From Dendrolimus kikuchii (Eukaryota > Arthropoda > Insecta > Lepidoptera > Lasiocampidae): a DNA stretch of 64,000 nt. The notes under the pieces are model-generated. The model ran no database searches, was not told the origin of the DNA, and saw nothing but the letters and a program-made list of their open reading frames with translations. Location of the stretch: NCBI GenBank assembly GCA_019925095.2, contig CM034389.1:2006001-2070000 (forward strand). The letters run 5' to 3'. This document shows, piece after piece, positions 30,796 to 41,336 of the stretch; position 1 is the stretch's first letter; each line of letters begins with the position of its first letter. Made by a program: the position numbers and the translations under genes.

Positions 30796-31245
30796 GAAGT
30801 GAAACTTCTATACAGACGGGGATTTAGGATTTTTCTGTCACGAAAAAGCGTTACGGCCGCGTGGAGGAGGCATAAGTTAGAGTAGACTTGCGTAGAGTAG
30901 CATGAGTTTTTGGTTCCGGATCGAATTCTATTTTTTTGTTTGATAAAATGAAATATGTTTAAATAAAAAGTGCATTAATTAAAATGTACCTAACCTAACC
31001 AAATCATAATTTGCAGTAAACCTGCGAAAAATCGAAATGTGTGCTGGGGCACATAGTAGAAGTGAAACTTCAACGGACAAGTGGGAACACGAATATCAAC
31101 GGATAACTGGCAAAACGAATCGCAACTAAATTTTAACTTGAAGTTTTACGGGCAGATTGTTTATGTACTTGTCCAATTTGAAAACCTGCCCGCTTAAACT
31201 TCAAGTTAAAATTTTGTTGCGATTCGTTTTTCCACTTGTCCGTTC
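30796..31245. repeat. Foldback (hairpin) repeat
   Basis: Body as in the 36.3-kb copy (GAAGTGAAACTTCTATA, ACGGCCGCGTGGAGG, TGTACCTAACCTAACC), then a hairpin: left arm 31059-31155, loop 31156-31185, right arm 31186-31245. The right arm is cut short. The loop is in the opposite orientation to that at 37013-37042. Confidence 0.85.
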
Positions 31246-31291
31246 AAGTTTTTTTTATTTCAGTTTCATTTTTATCTCTTTTCTCTCTGGG

Positions 31292-31612
31292 TTTTTTTTT
31301 ATTTTTTTATTGCAGGAGTTCAGCAGACAGGCAGACCGCCCACTTGATGGAAAGCGGTTACCATCGCCTATAGACATTTGCAACACCAAAGGTGCTACAA
31401 ATGCGCTGCTGCTCTCTTAAAGGAGACTGGAACTTGGTCACTAATGCCGGAACACAACATAAGGTTGTTATGGCGGCATACTCTAGACCAGGGGTGGTCG
31501 CCATCCAGTCGAGCAAATGCCCTACCACCTGGCTGTGGGTTGTTAAGTCGCCTCTTACGACAGGCCGCCCGGCCGCAGGAAAGTGTATTCTTTCTCCGTT
31601 CCTGCACGGATA
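31292..31612 (-). mobile_element. LINE-S copy, long form
   Basis: Complete from T-rich tail to TATCCGTGCAGG, little diverged. Confidence 0.93.
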
Positions 31613-32021
31613 AAAACGGGTTTAAATAAGAAGGGGCACTCCTTTTGCTTTTATTTAATATTATAACAATTTTCTTATTATTTCTACAATATCTGAGTTT
31701 TAATTAACATATCATCTATTTCTTTATGTTTTTATACTTTTATAATTTTTGTTACTTACTTCTATTACGTGGTTGTTTAACCATCTCGTACTATATGTTA
31801 CATATACTGCTCTCTACGTTCTGGTGAGGTATCACTTTCTTCTAATTTTATTTGTCTTTTTCTTCTTTTTAGTTATTGTATACCAAACTTTTTTCTCTCT
31901 CTCATTTTTACTTAAGGTAGCTAGTATATTTTAAATTATTCAATATGTGACAATTGATATCGGTGTTGTATTAAGAGAAACTACTTACGTATAAGATTTA
32001 TAATACTAAGTTCTGTAGAAT
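31613..32021. other. T-rich non-coding DNA
   Basis: No gene or defined repeat seen. Confidence 0.4.
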
Positions 32022-32267
32022 ACCACAGCCAGCTGGTAGAGTATTTGCTCGACTGGATGGCGACCACCCCTGGTCTAGAGTATGCCGCCATAACAACCTT
32101 GTGTTGTGTTCCGGCATTAGTGACCAGGTTCCAGTCTCCTTTAAGAGAGCAGCAGCGCATTTGTAGCACCTTTGTTGTTGCAAATGTCCATAGGCGATGG
32201 TAACCGCTTTCCATCTAGTGGGCCGTCTGCCTGTCTGCTGAACTCCTGCAATAAAAAAAAAAAAAAA
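32022..32267 (+). mobile_element. LINE-S copy, 5'-shortened
   Basis: Starts CCACAGCCAGCTGGTAGAG and runs to the A-tail. A few bases longer at its 5' end than the common short form. Confidence 0.9.
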
Positions 32268-33007
32268 GAATACTATTTTTGTTTTTTTGTCTAAATAAAA
32301 GAAATCACTATCGCCATTATCATTTGAGTTCATTCCTAGGGTTGTCTGAAAGAGATCGGTTTTTGGAAGCTTTTATTTCACTTGCAATTGATGTACCTAT
32401 GTATGTAAGTTCGGATGGAATCTTGCAAGTTAAATTTGCACGCATATGTATATCGACATTTACAACAAATACAATAAAAGTAAAAATTAAATACAATAAA
32501 AAAAGAGAAAACAACCACAGAGTATCTGATGATATACATAGTAAGTCCTAAAAATGGGATCAAGCTCAGCGAAAATCTCGATCTGTTAGATCAACGCTGA
32601 CCTTCCGCGTGACCCTAGAGCGACGTCACGGCAATGTATACATTATGTATGTATTAGTATGTACATGTCACTCCTACTTTGTCGCAAATACGAGCCATGC
32701 TTCACCATTTAATTGTCACCTTCTACGCCTTAAACCGTCGTTTATCCAACCGGTTGTCAATTACTCCCGGCACAAAGGTGTGCAGATGTATCGCCTTTAA
32801 TTTGGCAGGTAGCCAGTTCGTAGCTGAATTCGGGCAATTGTCAATGATTGCCACCTACCGACGGCTTAATTAAAACAGGTGGTTTATTATTCGAAATTCG
32901 AGGTTTTTCATTGCTTATATTTTATTCTACTACTAGCTCTCCTTGAGTTTCATCTAATTCCGTTCCGTAGTTGTCACGTGATGCTTTAATAGATAGATTT
33001 TAGACAC
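32268..33007. other. Mostly unique non-coding DNA with one small dispersed repeat
   Basis: At 32380-32460, GTTCGGATGGAATCTTGCAA, GTTAAATTTG and CGCATATGTATATCG match 48785-48880 in reverse. At 32790-32880, GGCAGGTAGCCAG and TGCCACCTACC are opposed. No gene seen. Confidence 0.4.
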
Positions 33008-33094
33008 ATAAACAAAAGAAGTCCAAATGCGGGAAGGTAATAAACTGTGCTTTATGGCAGGCAGGTGTGCGTTCACTTTTGTCGGCATGTAACA
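33008..33094 (-). mobile_element. LTR end fragment, TGTTAC family
   Basis: CAAAAGAAGTCCAAATGCGG ... TTTTGTCGGCATGTAACA is the first ~85 bp of the LTR at 53143 in reverse. Confidence 0.65.
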
Positions 33095-33214
33095 ATATAA
33101 AAAAAAAGTTTGTCAATATTCTAAAAAGTGTCAGTTATTGGATCATTCTAAATTACAACTTTTTAATTTGGTTGGGTTTTAAATTGATATAAGTTACCTA
33201 CGAAAGGATCAACA

Positions 33215-33777
33215 TCCTATAAATATTATAAACGCGTAAGTTTGTACGAATGTATATATGGATGTATGGATTTACGTTTGTTACTCTTTCACGCAAAAAC
33301 TACTGAATAGATTTTGATGGAACTTTACAGTAATATAGCTTGCATATCAGAATAACATATAGACTATAATTTATAAAGATACTAGCGGCCCCGGCAGACG
33401 TTGTCCTGCTCTGAAAAAAAAAATCTAGGGCCCGATCCCAGCGCCACCTACCGGTCCTAATTGTGAATCTAAACCATCTGGGAACCCATTCAAAAACACA
33501 AAAACAAAATCACCAAAATCGGTCCAGGTGATTAGGAGGATTCTAGAACCCGAACTCACCGCCACCTACCGGTCCCAACGGGATAAAAAGTATCCTATGT
33601 CCGTCTTCTAGTTCTAAGCTACCTCCCCACCAATTTTGAGCCAAATCGATACAGCCGTTCTTGAGTTATAAATAGTGTAACTAACACGACTTTCTGTTAT
33701 ATATATAGATAGTGTGAATTATCCAAAATATAATGATTTTCCCATCACCACGCGGGTGAAGCCGCGGGCGCAGCTAG
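33215..33777 (+). mobile_element. Lep1-like Helitron, host of a nested Helitron
   Basis: Starts A|TCCTATAAATATTATAAACG, contains TTACTCTTTCACGCAAAAAC, and ends CGCGGGTGAAGCCGCGGGCG, CAG, CTAG|T. The hairpin GCGGGTGAAGCCGCGGGC before CTAG is the classical terminal stem. Without the insert it is about 235 bp. Confidence 0.85.
33382..33709 (-). mobile_element. Helitron nested in a Helitron
   Basis: 328 bp in reverse orientation: plus strand reads A|CTAGCGGCCCCGGCAGACG ... TCTGTTATATATATAGA|T. On minus this is TCTATATATATAAC at the 5' end and GCCGGGGCCGCTAG at the 3' end, exactly between A and T. It carries one diverged 118-bp-type module. Confidence 0.88.
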
Positions 33778-33891
33778 TTAGTAAACAGTTTTTATACGTT
33801 ATTGTACAAAAATGCTACATAAAATTCAGAGTTTTATTTTATTAATTAATTTATATACTAATGTTCTGTGTTAAAATTAATGCTAAACATA

Positions 33892-34453
33892 CATACATAC
33901 ATAACTTCACGCCAGTTCCCTTGCGGGGTAGGCACGAACAACAGAGCGCCATTCAGGCTTATTCTTACACACCTCACTTGCTTCTTTGACATTCATTGCT
34001 CTTGTCATGCACGCTCGTCTGTTCTTAAGGCTCCTGACATCACCTTCTGCTAGTACACGATCAATTTGATCATGGAAGGTGGCCTTCCACGACTTCTGCA
34101 TCCATCCACTTTTGCATTGTATATCTGTTTAGTCATTCTTTCATGATGCATTCTTTCCACATGCCCGAACCACCGGAGCATTCCTTTCCTTACCTTCACC
34201 CCGACACTCTCTTTCAGACCAACTCTCTTTCTTACTTCGGTATTACGAACGCGGTCCGCGAGCGTCACTCCGCAGATTTTGCGCAGTGCTCGCATCTCGA
34301 CCGCCTTTACTCTACTTTCATGCTCTCTCTTCCATACCCAACTCTCGCTTCCATACGTGAGCGTAGGTACCAGCACCGCGTTGTGTATGGCGAGCTGGGC
34401 CTTCTGGCTGAGGTTCTTAGCGCCTAGAAGTTTAACTAACGCTCCATTCAAAC
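33892..34453 (-). mobile_element. RTE-like LINE, 5'-truncated, with 11-bp TSD
   Basis: About 560 bp encoding LVKLLGAKNLSQKAQLAIHN ... MLRWFGHVERMHHERMTK ... ARELA. A short deletion in the RPRHTFHDQ region shifts the frame. Perfect TSD tgctaaacata at 33881-33891 and 34454-34464. Confidence 0.92.
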
Positions 34454-34516
34454 TGCTAAACATAAATAAACTAAACTATAGTATAAATAAAACTATACAT
34501 ACAAAATAATATAAAT

Positions 34517-34930
34517 CTATAAATAAAAAATTGACTCCAAATCGCTGTCAGCGGGGAGCGTGCCCAAAATACTGGCCGCATTTTCACGTTGGATGGCAAC
34601 GCTAATTCCTTGCCCTAGGTGCAAGCCAGCCTTTTGGTCACGCGAGACCTCAATTAGACGCGTCGAGAGGTCTCGATAGAGGTGATGAGCTCCAGGCCCC
34701 CACGGCCCCAGGGTCTCGACCCCGAAAGCCACAAATACGTACCCACTACCAATGGACACATATTTGCGACATTTCAGGGCCTCCTGGTGTGCAGCAGACC
34801 CGGCTGTCACGGCTGTGTTTGGAAGGGAGCGTCCCGTCTTCCAAGGCACCAACGACATCCCATCTGGTCTCTTACCATCGTCGCAGTACAGCCCATTTGG
34901 TTCAAGAACAGCTGGTGCCCCGGCGGTAAA
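34517..34930 (-). pseudogene. Retroelement-type ORF fragment (VETLGPWGP family), unidentified
   Basis: The minus frame runs APAVLEPNGLYCDDGKRPDG, MSLVPWKTGRSLP, CRKYVSIGSGYVFVAFGVET, LGPWGP and AIQRENAASILGTLP, ending in a stop at 34517. The RPDG-x-LVPW, VETLGPWGP and IQRxNAASILGTLP pattern is one I associate with the ends of repetitive reverse-transcriptase-like proteins of invertebrates, but I cannot name the family. A shorter relative lies at 54246-54400. The 5' part is absent. Confidence 0.5.
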
Positions 34931-35007
34931 TTCAGAACATTAATATTGAAGTTCAAGCGGCGACTTTATAGTCCATGACGATTTCTTCCAGACAACCTTT
35001 GGATAGA

Positions 35008-35249
35008 TTTTTTTTTTATTTTTTATTGCTGGAGTTCAGCAGACAGGCAGACGGCCCACTCGATGGAGAGCGGTTACCATCGCCTATGGACATTTGCAAC
35101 ACCAAAGGTGCTACAAATGTGCTGCTGCTCTCTTAAGGGAGACTGGAACCTGCTCACTAATGCCGGAACACGACACAAGGTTCTTATGGCGACATACTCT
35201 AGACCAGGGGTGGTAGCCATTCAGTCGGACAAATGCCCTACCACCTGGC
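35008..35249 (-). mobile_element. LINE-S copy, short form
   Basis: From T-rich tail to the sharp CCACCTGG endpoint. Confidence 0.9.
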
Positions 35250-35552
35250 AGATTACAAGAAGAGCAACATTTTTAGTATTTTTTTTCCAAGCTCCAAATA
35301 AATTATGCGAAAATTGTTATCCGCAGTTCAGTAGGGTAAAGTTACGTGTAAGCTCTAGCAAGAAAACGAAGAAAATCAAGTTATATTTCACATTTAATAT
35401 TGTATGAAAAATTTTACACCCCGAGGAGACTGGTGGGCCTAAAGTTGTTCCACTTTGCAACTTTTTAAGTTTATTTTCGGTTACCAAAATACATTTCGTT
35501 AACTTAAGTTTATGCTTAGTTGAAATGTCTAAATTTTTCTATAAATATTTTT

Positions 35553-35640
35553 GAAGTGACACTTCTATAAAGTATATAGACGGTATTAGGGCGGCATACT
35601 TTTAGAGTAGACGTAGTGAGAAGCGGCATAATTTTGAAAG
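35553..35640. repeat. Foldback repeat, 5' fragment
   Basis: GAAGTGACACTTCTATAAAG, AGGGCGGCATACTTTTAGAG and GCGGCATAATTTTG match the first part of the repeats at 9.4 and 36.3 kb. Confidence 0.6.
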
Positions 35641-35836
35641 AAAGAAAATAATGTTTATTTAGAGTTATTTAAAATTATTAAAGTATACATAAGCAGTTTA
35701 ATAAAAGCCAAAACTTAACTAACTCTAAACAGGCCCTAACCCAAAGCTGGTTGATAACAACCAACTATGGTCTTCCGTTAGTGCCAAGCAGTAACGTTAA
35801 CTTCACAGAAGAAAAATATAAAAAAAATAACTAAAA

Positions 35837-36078
35837 ACCCACAGCCAGGTGGTAGGGTATTTGCCCGACTGGATGGCTACCACCCCTGGTCTAGAGTATG
35901 CCGCCATAACAACCTTGTGTTGTGTTCCGGCATTAGTGACCAGGTTCCAGTCTCCCTTAAGAGAGCAGCAGCGCATTTGTAGCACCTTTGGTGTTGTAAA
36001 TGTCTATAGGCGACGGTAACCGCTTTCCATCAAGTGGGCCGTCTGTCTGTCTACTAAACTCCCGCAATAAAAAAAAAC
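35837..36078 (+). mobile_element. LINE-S copy, 5'-shortened
   Basis: Starts ACCCACAGCCAGGTGG and ends in the A-tail. Confidence 0.9.
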
Positions 36079-36292
36079 TAATGAACATTTAGTATTTTAA
36101 TATTATTTATAATTAGAACACCCTGAAACAAAGAATAGACAGACATATTAGATTCACAATTTAGAGTAGACTATGGACTATTTCAACATATTTCATTTTA
36201 TCAAACAAAAAAACTGAATCCGATCCGAATACAATAAGTAAATAATCTAGTGTTATCTATTCTCATTTGTGTTTTATTTCTAAATAAATCTA

Positions 36293-37136
36293 TTTGAAGT
36301 GAAACTTCTATATAAACAGGGGGGTCTAGGATTTTTCTGTCACGAAAAAACGTTACGGCCGCGTGGACTGGCGGCATAAATTTAGACTAGACGTGGTGAG
36401 AGGCGGCATAATTTTAGAGTATACTATGGATGCGTTTTTTGGTTCCGGATCGAATTCAGTTTTTTTGTTTGATAAAATAAAATATGTTGAAATAAAAAAT
36501 GCATTAATTAAAATATACCTTTTTGTTTTGATGACGCAGGGGGAATGTCTTTTCTTGGGACACCATCCTCAGGCCTGGGGGGAAGGTTTACACCGAGGAA
36601 TGTGTGGGACTCTTGATCGGCCGCCAAACTACTTAGGGTACCCCCGGGGGAGGGTAGCGTAGCGGCGCCTACGACCCCGAAGCCGCTTTCTGCGGATAGA
36701 GTCCGCTGCCACGCTTTCCTCCCTTTCTCACTCGGCCGCCTCCTTCTGGGCCATAATTGACTCGCAGAACGAGGCTACGGCTAACCACTTTTCTTTGCTC
36801 AGGAGCATGGCCTCGACCAAGCCCCGTAGCGTATCCGCCGGACCGATATTTTCCAAATCATTAAAATGTATCTAACCTAACCAAATCGTAATTTGCAGTA
36901 AACCTGCGAAAAATCGAAATGTGTGCTGGGACACATAGTAGAAGTGAAACTTCAACGGACAAGTGGTAAAACGAATCGCAACAAAATTTTAGCTTGAAGT
37001 TTAAACGGGCAGGTTTTCAAATTTGACAAGTACATTAACAATCTGCCCGTAAAACTTCAAGTTAAAACTTTGTTGCGATTCGTTTTCCCACTTGTCCGTT
37101 GAAGTTTCACTTCTACTATGTGCCCCAGCACACATT
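36293..37136. repeat. Foldback (hairpin) repeat with ~95-bp arms, split by an R1 fragment
   Basis: Starts GAAGTGAAACTTCTATATAA and contains GTTACGGCCGCGTGGAC. The terminal hairpin has arms 36918-37012 and 37043-37136 of high identity around a 30-bp loop (37013-37042). The R1 fragment at 36521-36859 interrupts the middle. No ORF. Confidence 0.88.
36521..36859 (-). mobile_element. R1-clade LINE, 5'-truncated, with ~14-bp TSD
   Basis: The minus frame reads GPADTLRGLVEAMLLSKEKW, LAVASFCESIMAQKEAAE then stop, the R1 ORF2 C-terminus, followed by ~200 bp of 3' UTR and an A-rich end. Flanks attaaaatatacct (36507-36520) and attaaaatgtatct (36860-36873) agree at 12 of 14 bases. The copy at 30.97 kb shows the unoccupied target. 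Confidence 0.85.
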
Positions 37137-37470
37137 AGGATTTTTTGTGGTACATTAATGCTTATAAATATACATTTATTTTATCTATCTTTACAGTACC
37201 TGTTATTTGACTATTTTATCTTATATACTTGTGGCGAAACAAACCTGTTCGCCTACTGCCTGGCAGGCAAGATTAAATGTTTTTAGGATTGACAACTGTG
37301 ATGTCACATTAGACACAAAAAAAAAGGAAAATTAGTCACGAAAAAGTACAGAACTGAATCCCTTTAAATCCGAATATATATTTTATATTAATACATTCGG
37401 CTGTGTAAATATCATATACAAAATTATATACTTTGAAAATGAACGGGTTATTTATTACTGCAACGACCCG

Positions 37471-37704
37471 TCATACTAATATATAAAGCTAAAGAGTTTG
37501 TTTGTTTGAACGCGCTAATCTCAGGAACTACTGGTCTGATTTGAAAAATTCTTACAGTGTTAGATAGACCATTTATCGAGGAAGGCTATAGGCTATATAT
37601 CATCATGCTAAGACCATTAGGAGCGGAGCATCAGTAAAAAATATTTCAAAATCGGGGAGTATTGAAAACAAATTCCACGTGGACGACGTCGCGGGCACAG
37701 CTAA
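37471..37704 (+). mobile_element. Non-autonomous Helitron, CTGTGCCCGCGAC family
   Basis: TCATACTAATATATAAAGCT at the left and ACGTCGCGGGCACAGCTAA at the right (terminal CTAG now CTAA). Confidence 0.75.
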
Positions 37705-37763
37705 ATCATTATATTTCCCTTAAAATCCTACTTTGTTTAGCGACCAAGTATTCACATAGGTTT

Positions 37764-37940
37764 CATACATACATACATAACTTCACGCCAATTCCCTTGC
37801 GGGGTAGGCATCAACAACAGAGTGCCATTCAGGCTTATTCTTCTCTTGTCATGCACGCTCGTCTGTTCTTAAGGCTCCTGACATCACCTTCTGCTAGTAC
37901 ACGATCAATTTGATCATGGAAGGTGTGTCGTGGCCGTCCA
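37764..37940 (-). mobile_element. RTE-like LINE 3' end, internally deleted
   Basis: TATG-type tail, AACTTCACGCCAATTCCCTT and GATCATGGAAGGTGTGTCG are present. About 40 bp encoding KEASEVC is missing. No TSD recognised. Confidence 0.8.
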
Positions 37941-38268
37941 TATTAATCTGGGATAATGCAGCATTCTAATGGTGATAGAATTTTTGAAATCAGTCTAGTC
38001 ATTTTTGAGTTTATTCGTTACAAACATACAACAATTTTCCTGTTTATAATATTAGAATAGATTAATAAATAGCCATTGACTACGAATATGAACCCAATTC
38101 ACGATCCCAATTAGGTACCCCACTTCTGGGAATTGTAATCCACTCTTTGCTGTTCTCGTTAACGCCTGTTGATTGGCATCCGGTAATTGCTTAATTATTT
38201 TATTGGATTTCACTTCAGTTAATTAGTCTAATACGCAGACAATACTCGGAATAATTAGTAGCTAAGCA

Positions 38269-39034
38269 TTTTTTTTATTGCATGAGCTTAGCAGACAGGC
38301 AGACGGCTCACCTGATGGAAAACGGTTACTATCGCCTATGGACATTTCCAATACTAAAGGTACCACACAACGTCACAAACATATAACTAACAATAAAACT
38401 TATATACATATTCAAACCAACGCGCACTACCACCGCATTGCATTACACGCACACTTCACAAACAAACCAAGACACACAAAGAGACTGAAAATTAATAACC
38501 CAGGCACAGAAAAGAAAAAAACAACACACACGGCACTAGATAGGACAATATATATAAGTATAGATATAAGGCCAACACTGCACATGCACTTCCTCACAAC
38601 ACCAGCATGTAACAGATACACTCTACATTAGTATAAGTTTAGTATTAAAACTAGAATAAATTAATATAATAAGTTTATCGTAAGATACATACACCTCAAC
38701 ACAAAGATCAATAAATTAATGTCACACACAAGAACCAAAATAACTAATAAGCGTGTTAAATTAAAAAAAATTAAATATAGAAATTAAGTTGTAAAAAAGG
38801 GTACGGAACTAGAGTCCGTAGAGTTGTTAACGTACTGCAGCTCTCTAAAGATGAAACCTGGCCACTAATGCTGGAACATAACTCAAGGTTGTTATGGCAG
38901 CATATTCTAGACCAGGGGTGGTAGCCATCCAATCGAGCAAATGCCCTATCACCTGGCTGGGGTTGTTTTGTCGCCTCTTACGACAGGCCGCCCGGCCGCA
39001 GGAAATTGTATTCTTTCTCCGTTCCTACACGGAT
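38269..39034 (-). mobile_element. LINE-S copy interrupted by repeat Z
   Basis: The tail half (38269-38366, T-run to CTAAAGGTAC) and the head half (38838-39034, GCAGCTCTCTAAAG to TATCCGTGTAGG) are colinear once the 38367-38837 insert is removed. GTAC stands at both insert edges. Confidence 0.85.
38367..38837. repeat. Repeat Z, inserted in LINE-S
   Basis: A-rich, ~470 bp, with CAACGCGCACTACCACCGCA, CCTCACAACACCAGCATGTA and, at the end, GGGTACGGAACTAGAGTCCG. Also at 45982-46236 (partial) and 63486-63900. No ORF of recognisable type. Class unknown. Confidence 0.7.
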
Positions 39035-39566
39035 ATATTCGTGTGTGTGTCAAATACACGGTAGTGTGTGTTTATTGATTTTGTTTATTGATTTAATGTA
39101 TTTTGTAGGCATACATTTAAAAAAATAATTGTGTACAAACTAATGATTAATTATTTAATTTATTTGTTTCCTCACATTCTATAAAATTAAACCGTTCTAA
39201 ATTTCTATTCAATTCGCTTCTATAGTTAAAATAAATTTCCTGGGTTTCGGCACCAAAATGTGGACGTAGGGACGATGGTTATATCGTGTGATCGATATAT
39301 TCTAGTAAAACTCCAAATAAAAATTATTATATCACCCGAATATATTTTCTTCAATATTGACATTACTTTTTTCACTATGTTTTTCTATACATAAAGTCAA
39401 ACGACCATAAAAACCTGCAAAGAGTTTGTACATTTGCATTCTGCACTCCTTCTCTATATAAACTATAAGTGTGCGAAATTTCATACTCCTCCGTCCGCGC
39501 AATTTTCGTAAAAAGCGGTACAAAGTTTTGGATGTATTTTTGCTTCACGTATTAATATAAAGATAA

Positions 39567-39802
39567 CGAGTTTCCGCCCGCAACTTCGTCCGCGTGGAAT
39601 AGATTAAATAAAAACCCCGATTTTGAAACATTCCTCATTGGTGCTCCGCTCCTATTGGTTTTAGCGTGATGATATATAGCCTATAGCCTTCCTCGATAAA
39701 TGGACTATCTAACACTGAAAGAATTTTTCAAAGCAGACCAGTATTTTCTGAGATTAACGCGTTCAAACAAACAAGTTCTTCAGCTTTATATATTAGTACA
39801 GA
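39567..39802 (-). mobile_element. Non-autonomous Helitron, CTGTGCCCGCGAC family
   Basis: Terminal CTAG is CGAG (39567-39570). Interior GATGATATATAGCCTATAGC and GCGTTCAAACAAACAAG, other end TATATTAGTACAGA. The DNA before it (39270-39560, with TCCGCGCAATTTTCGTAAAA) looks like another decayed Helitron. Confidence 0.7.
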
Positions 39803-39957
39803 TGAGTGGTGTAAAACAAAAAAAAAACGGACAATTTTAAATTATATTGTTATTATGTCTTTTAATATTACGATTAATTTCACAATTATGACTTATTTTT
39901 AAATTTAAAGATAAACAGTTGACCTCCAGAATCTTAATGAACGTTAATATAATGATA

Positions 39958-40291
39958 CATACATACATACATAACTTCACGCCAGTTCCCTTGCGGGGTA
40001 GGCACGAACAACAGAGGGCCATTTAGGCCCATTCTTACACACCTCACTTGCTTCTTTGACATTCATAACTCTTGTCATGCACACTCGTCTGTTCTTAAGG
40101 CTCCTGACATCACCCTCCGCTAGTACACGATCAATTTGATCATGGAAGGTGTGTCGTGGCCTTCCACGACTTCTGCATCCATCCACTTTTGCATTGTATA
40201 TCTGTTTAGTCATTCTTTCATCATGCATTCTTTCCACATGCCCGAACCACCGGAGCATTCCTTTCCTTACCTTCACCCCGACACTCTCTTA
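39958..40291 (-). mobile_element. RTE-like LINE, 5'-truncated, with 13-bp TSD
   Basis: Encodes the last ~99 codons from MKVRKGMLRWFGHVERMHDE without interruption. Perfect TSD taatataatgata at 39945-39957 and 40292-40304. Confidence 0.93.
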
Positions 40292-40394
40292 TAATATAAT
40301 GATATGTTATCTATTTGCTATACAGGAAACCCCGGTCAAATGTCATTTTACAAAAATATTTGTTCATCTACGGAAACAGCAGAGTTGAATAATA

Positions 40395-40598
40395 CATACA
40401 TACATACATAAATTCACGCCAGTTCCCTTGCGGGGTAGGCACGAACAACAGAGCGCCATTTAGGCTTATTCTTACACACCTCACTTGCTTCTTTGACATT
40501 CATAACTCTTGTTATGCACGCTCGTCTGTTCTTAAGGCTCCTGACATCACCTTCTGCTAGTACACGATCAATTTGATCATGGAAGGTGTGTCGTGGCC
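40395..40598 (-). mobile_element. RTE-like LINE, 5'-truncated, with 9-bp TSD
   Basis: About the last 58 codons and tail. Perfect TSD tgaataata at 40386-40394 and 40599-40607. Only ~90 bp from the previous RTE copy and in the same direction. Confidence 0.9.
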
Positions 40599-40654
40599 TG
40601 AATAATAATGGACCAATAACCTATTTTTATAAAATATCTATCCTTGTGGTCCCG

Positions 40655-41014
40655 TAGGGGCTTTGTGGCGAAGCCTTAGGTGAGTAGCGACACCTCGTAC
40701 CTGACTCCGGGGGCCAAGGCAAGGCCCCCGCCTCCGTGCTTGCCTTAGCCAGCCGGCACGGAGTGGAAATCGCTAGAGCTAAGACTCAAGCTCCAGAGGT
40801 GGAAGTGATAAATGGCATCACGTCAGAAGTAGCTTCGGTGAACCTGCAGCCCACCTCTCTACACTCCTCAGCCACTCACACCCATGTTACCCTGTCTTAT
40901 ATGGCATCTGTTGGGGCCCATACAGAGAGTGGCGAGTCACCGTCTGCCCATTTTTCCATGTTCCCGAACATTCCGACGGGCAGACGCCATAGTCCCCATA
41001 TATCCAGACCCCAG
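40655..41014 (+). repeat. GC-rich module of unknown origin
   Basis: Has a 111-codon frame of no recognised family (40736 on). GAACATTCCGACGGGCAGAC, GCCATAGTCCCCATA recurs as GAACATTGCGATGGGCAGAC, GCCATAGTCTCCATAG at 41675-41705, so it is a dispersed repeat, perhaps a LINE untranslated region. Confidence 0.4.
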
Positions 41015-41336
41015 TTTTTTTGTTTTTTTTTTATTGCAGGAGATCAGCAGACAGGCAGACGGCCCACTTGACGGAAAGCGGTTACCATCGCCTATGGACA
41101 TTTGCAACACCAAAGGTGCTACAAATGCGCTGCTGCTCTCTTAAAGGAGACTGGAACCTGGTCACTAATGCCGGAACACAACACAAGGTTGTTATGGCGG
41201 CATACTCTTGACCAGGGGTGGTAGCCATCCAGTCGGGCAAATGCCCTACCACCTGGCTCTGGGTTCTTTAGTCGCCTCTTACGACAGGCCGCCAGGCCAC
41301 AGGAAATTGTATTCTTTCTCCGTTCCTGCACGGATA
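41015..41336 (-). mobile_element. LINE-S copy, long form
   Basis: Complete from T-rich tail to TATCCGTGCAGG. Confidence 0.93.
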
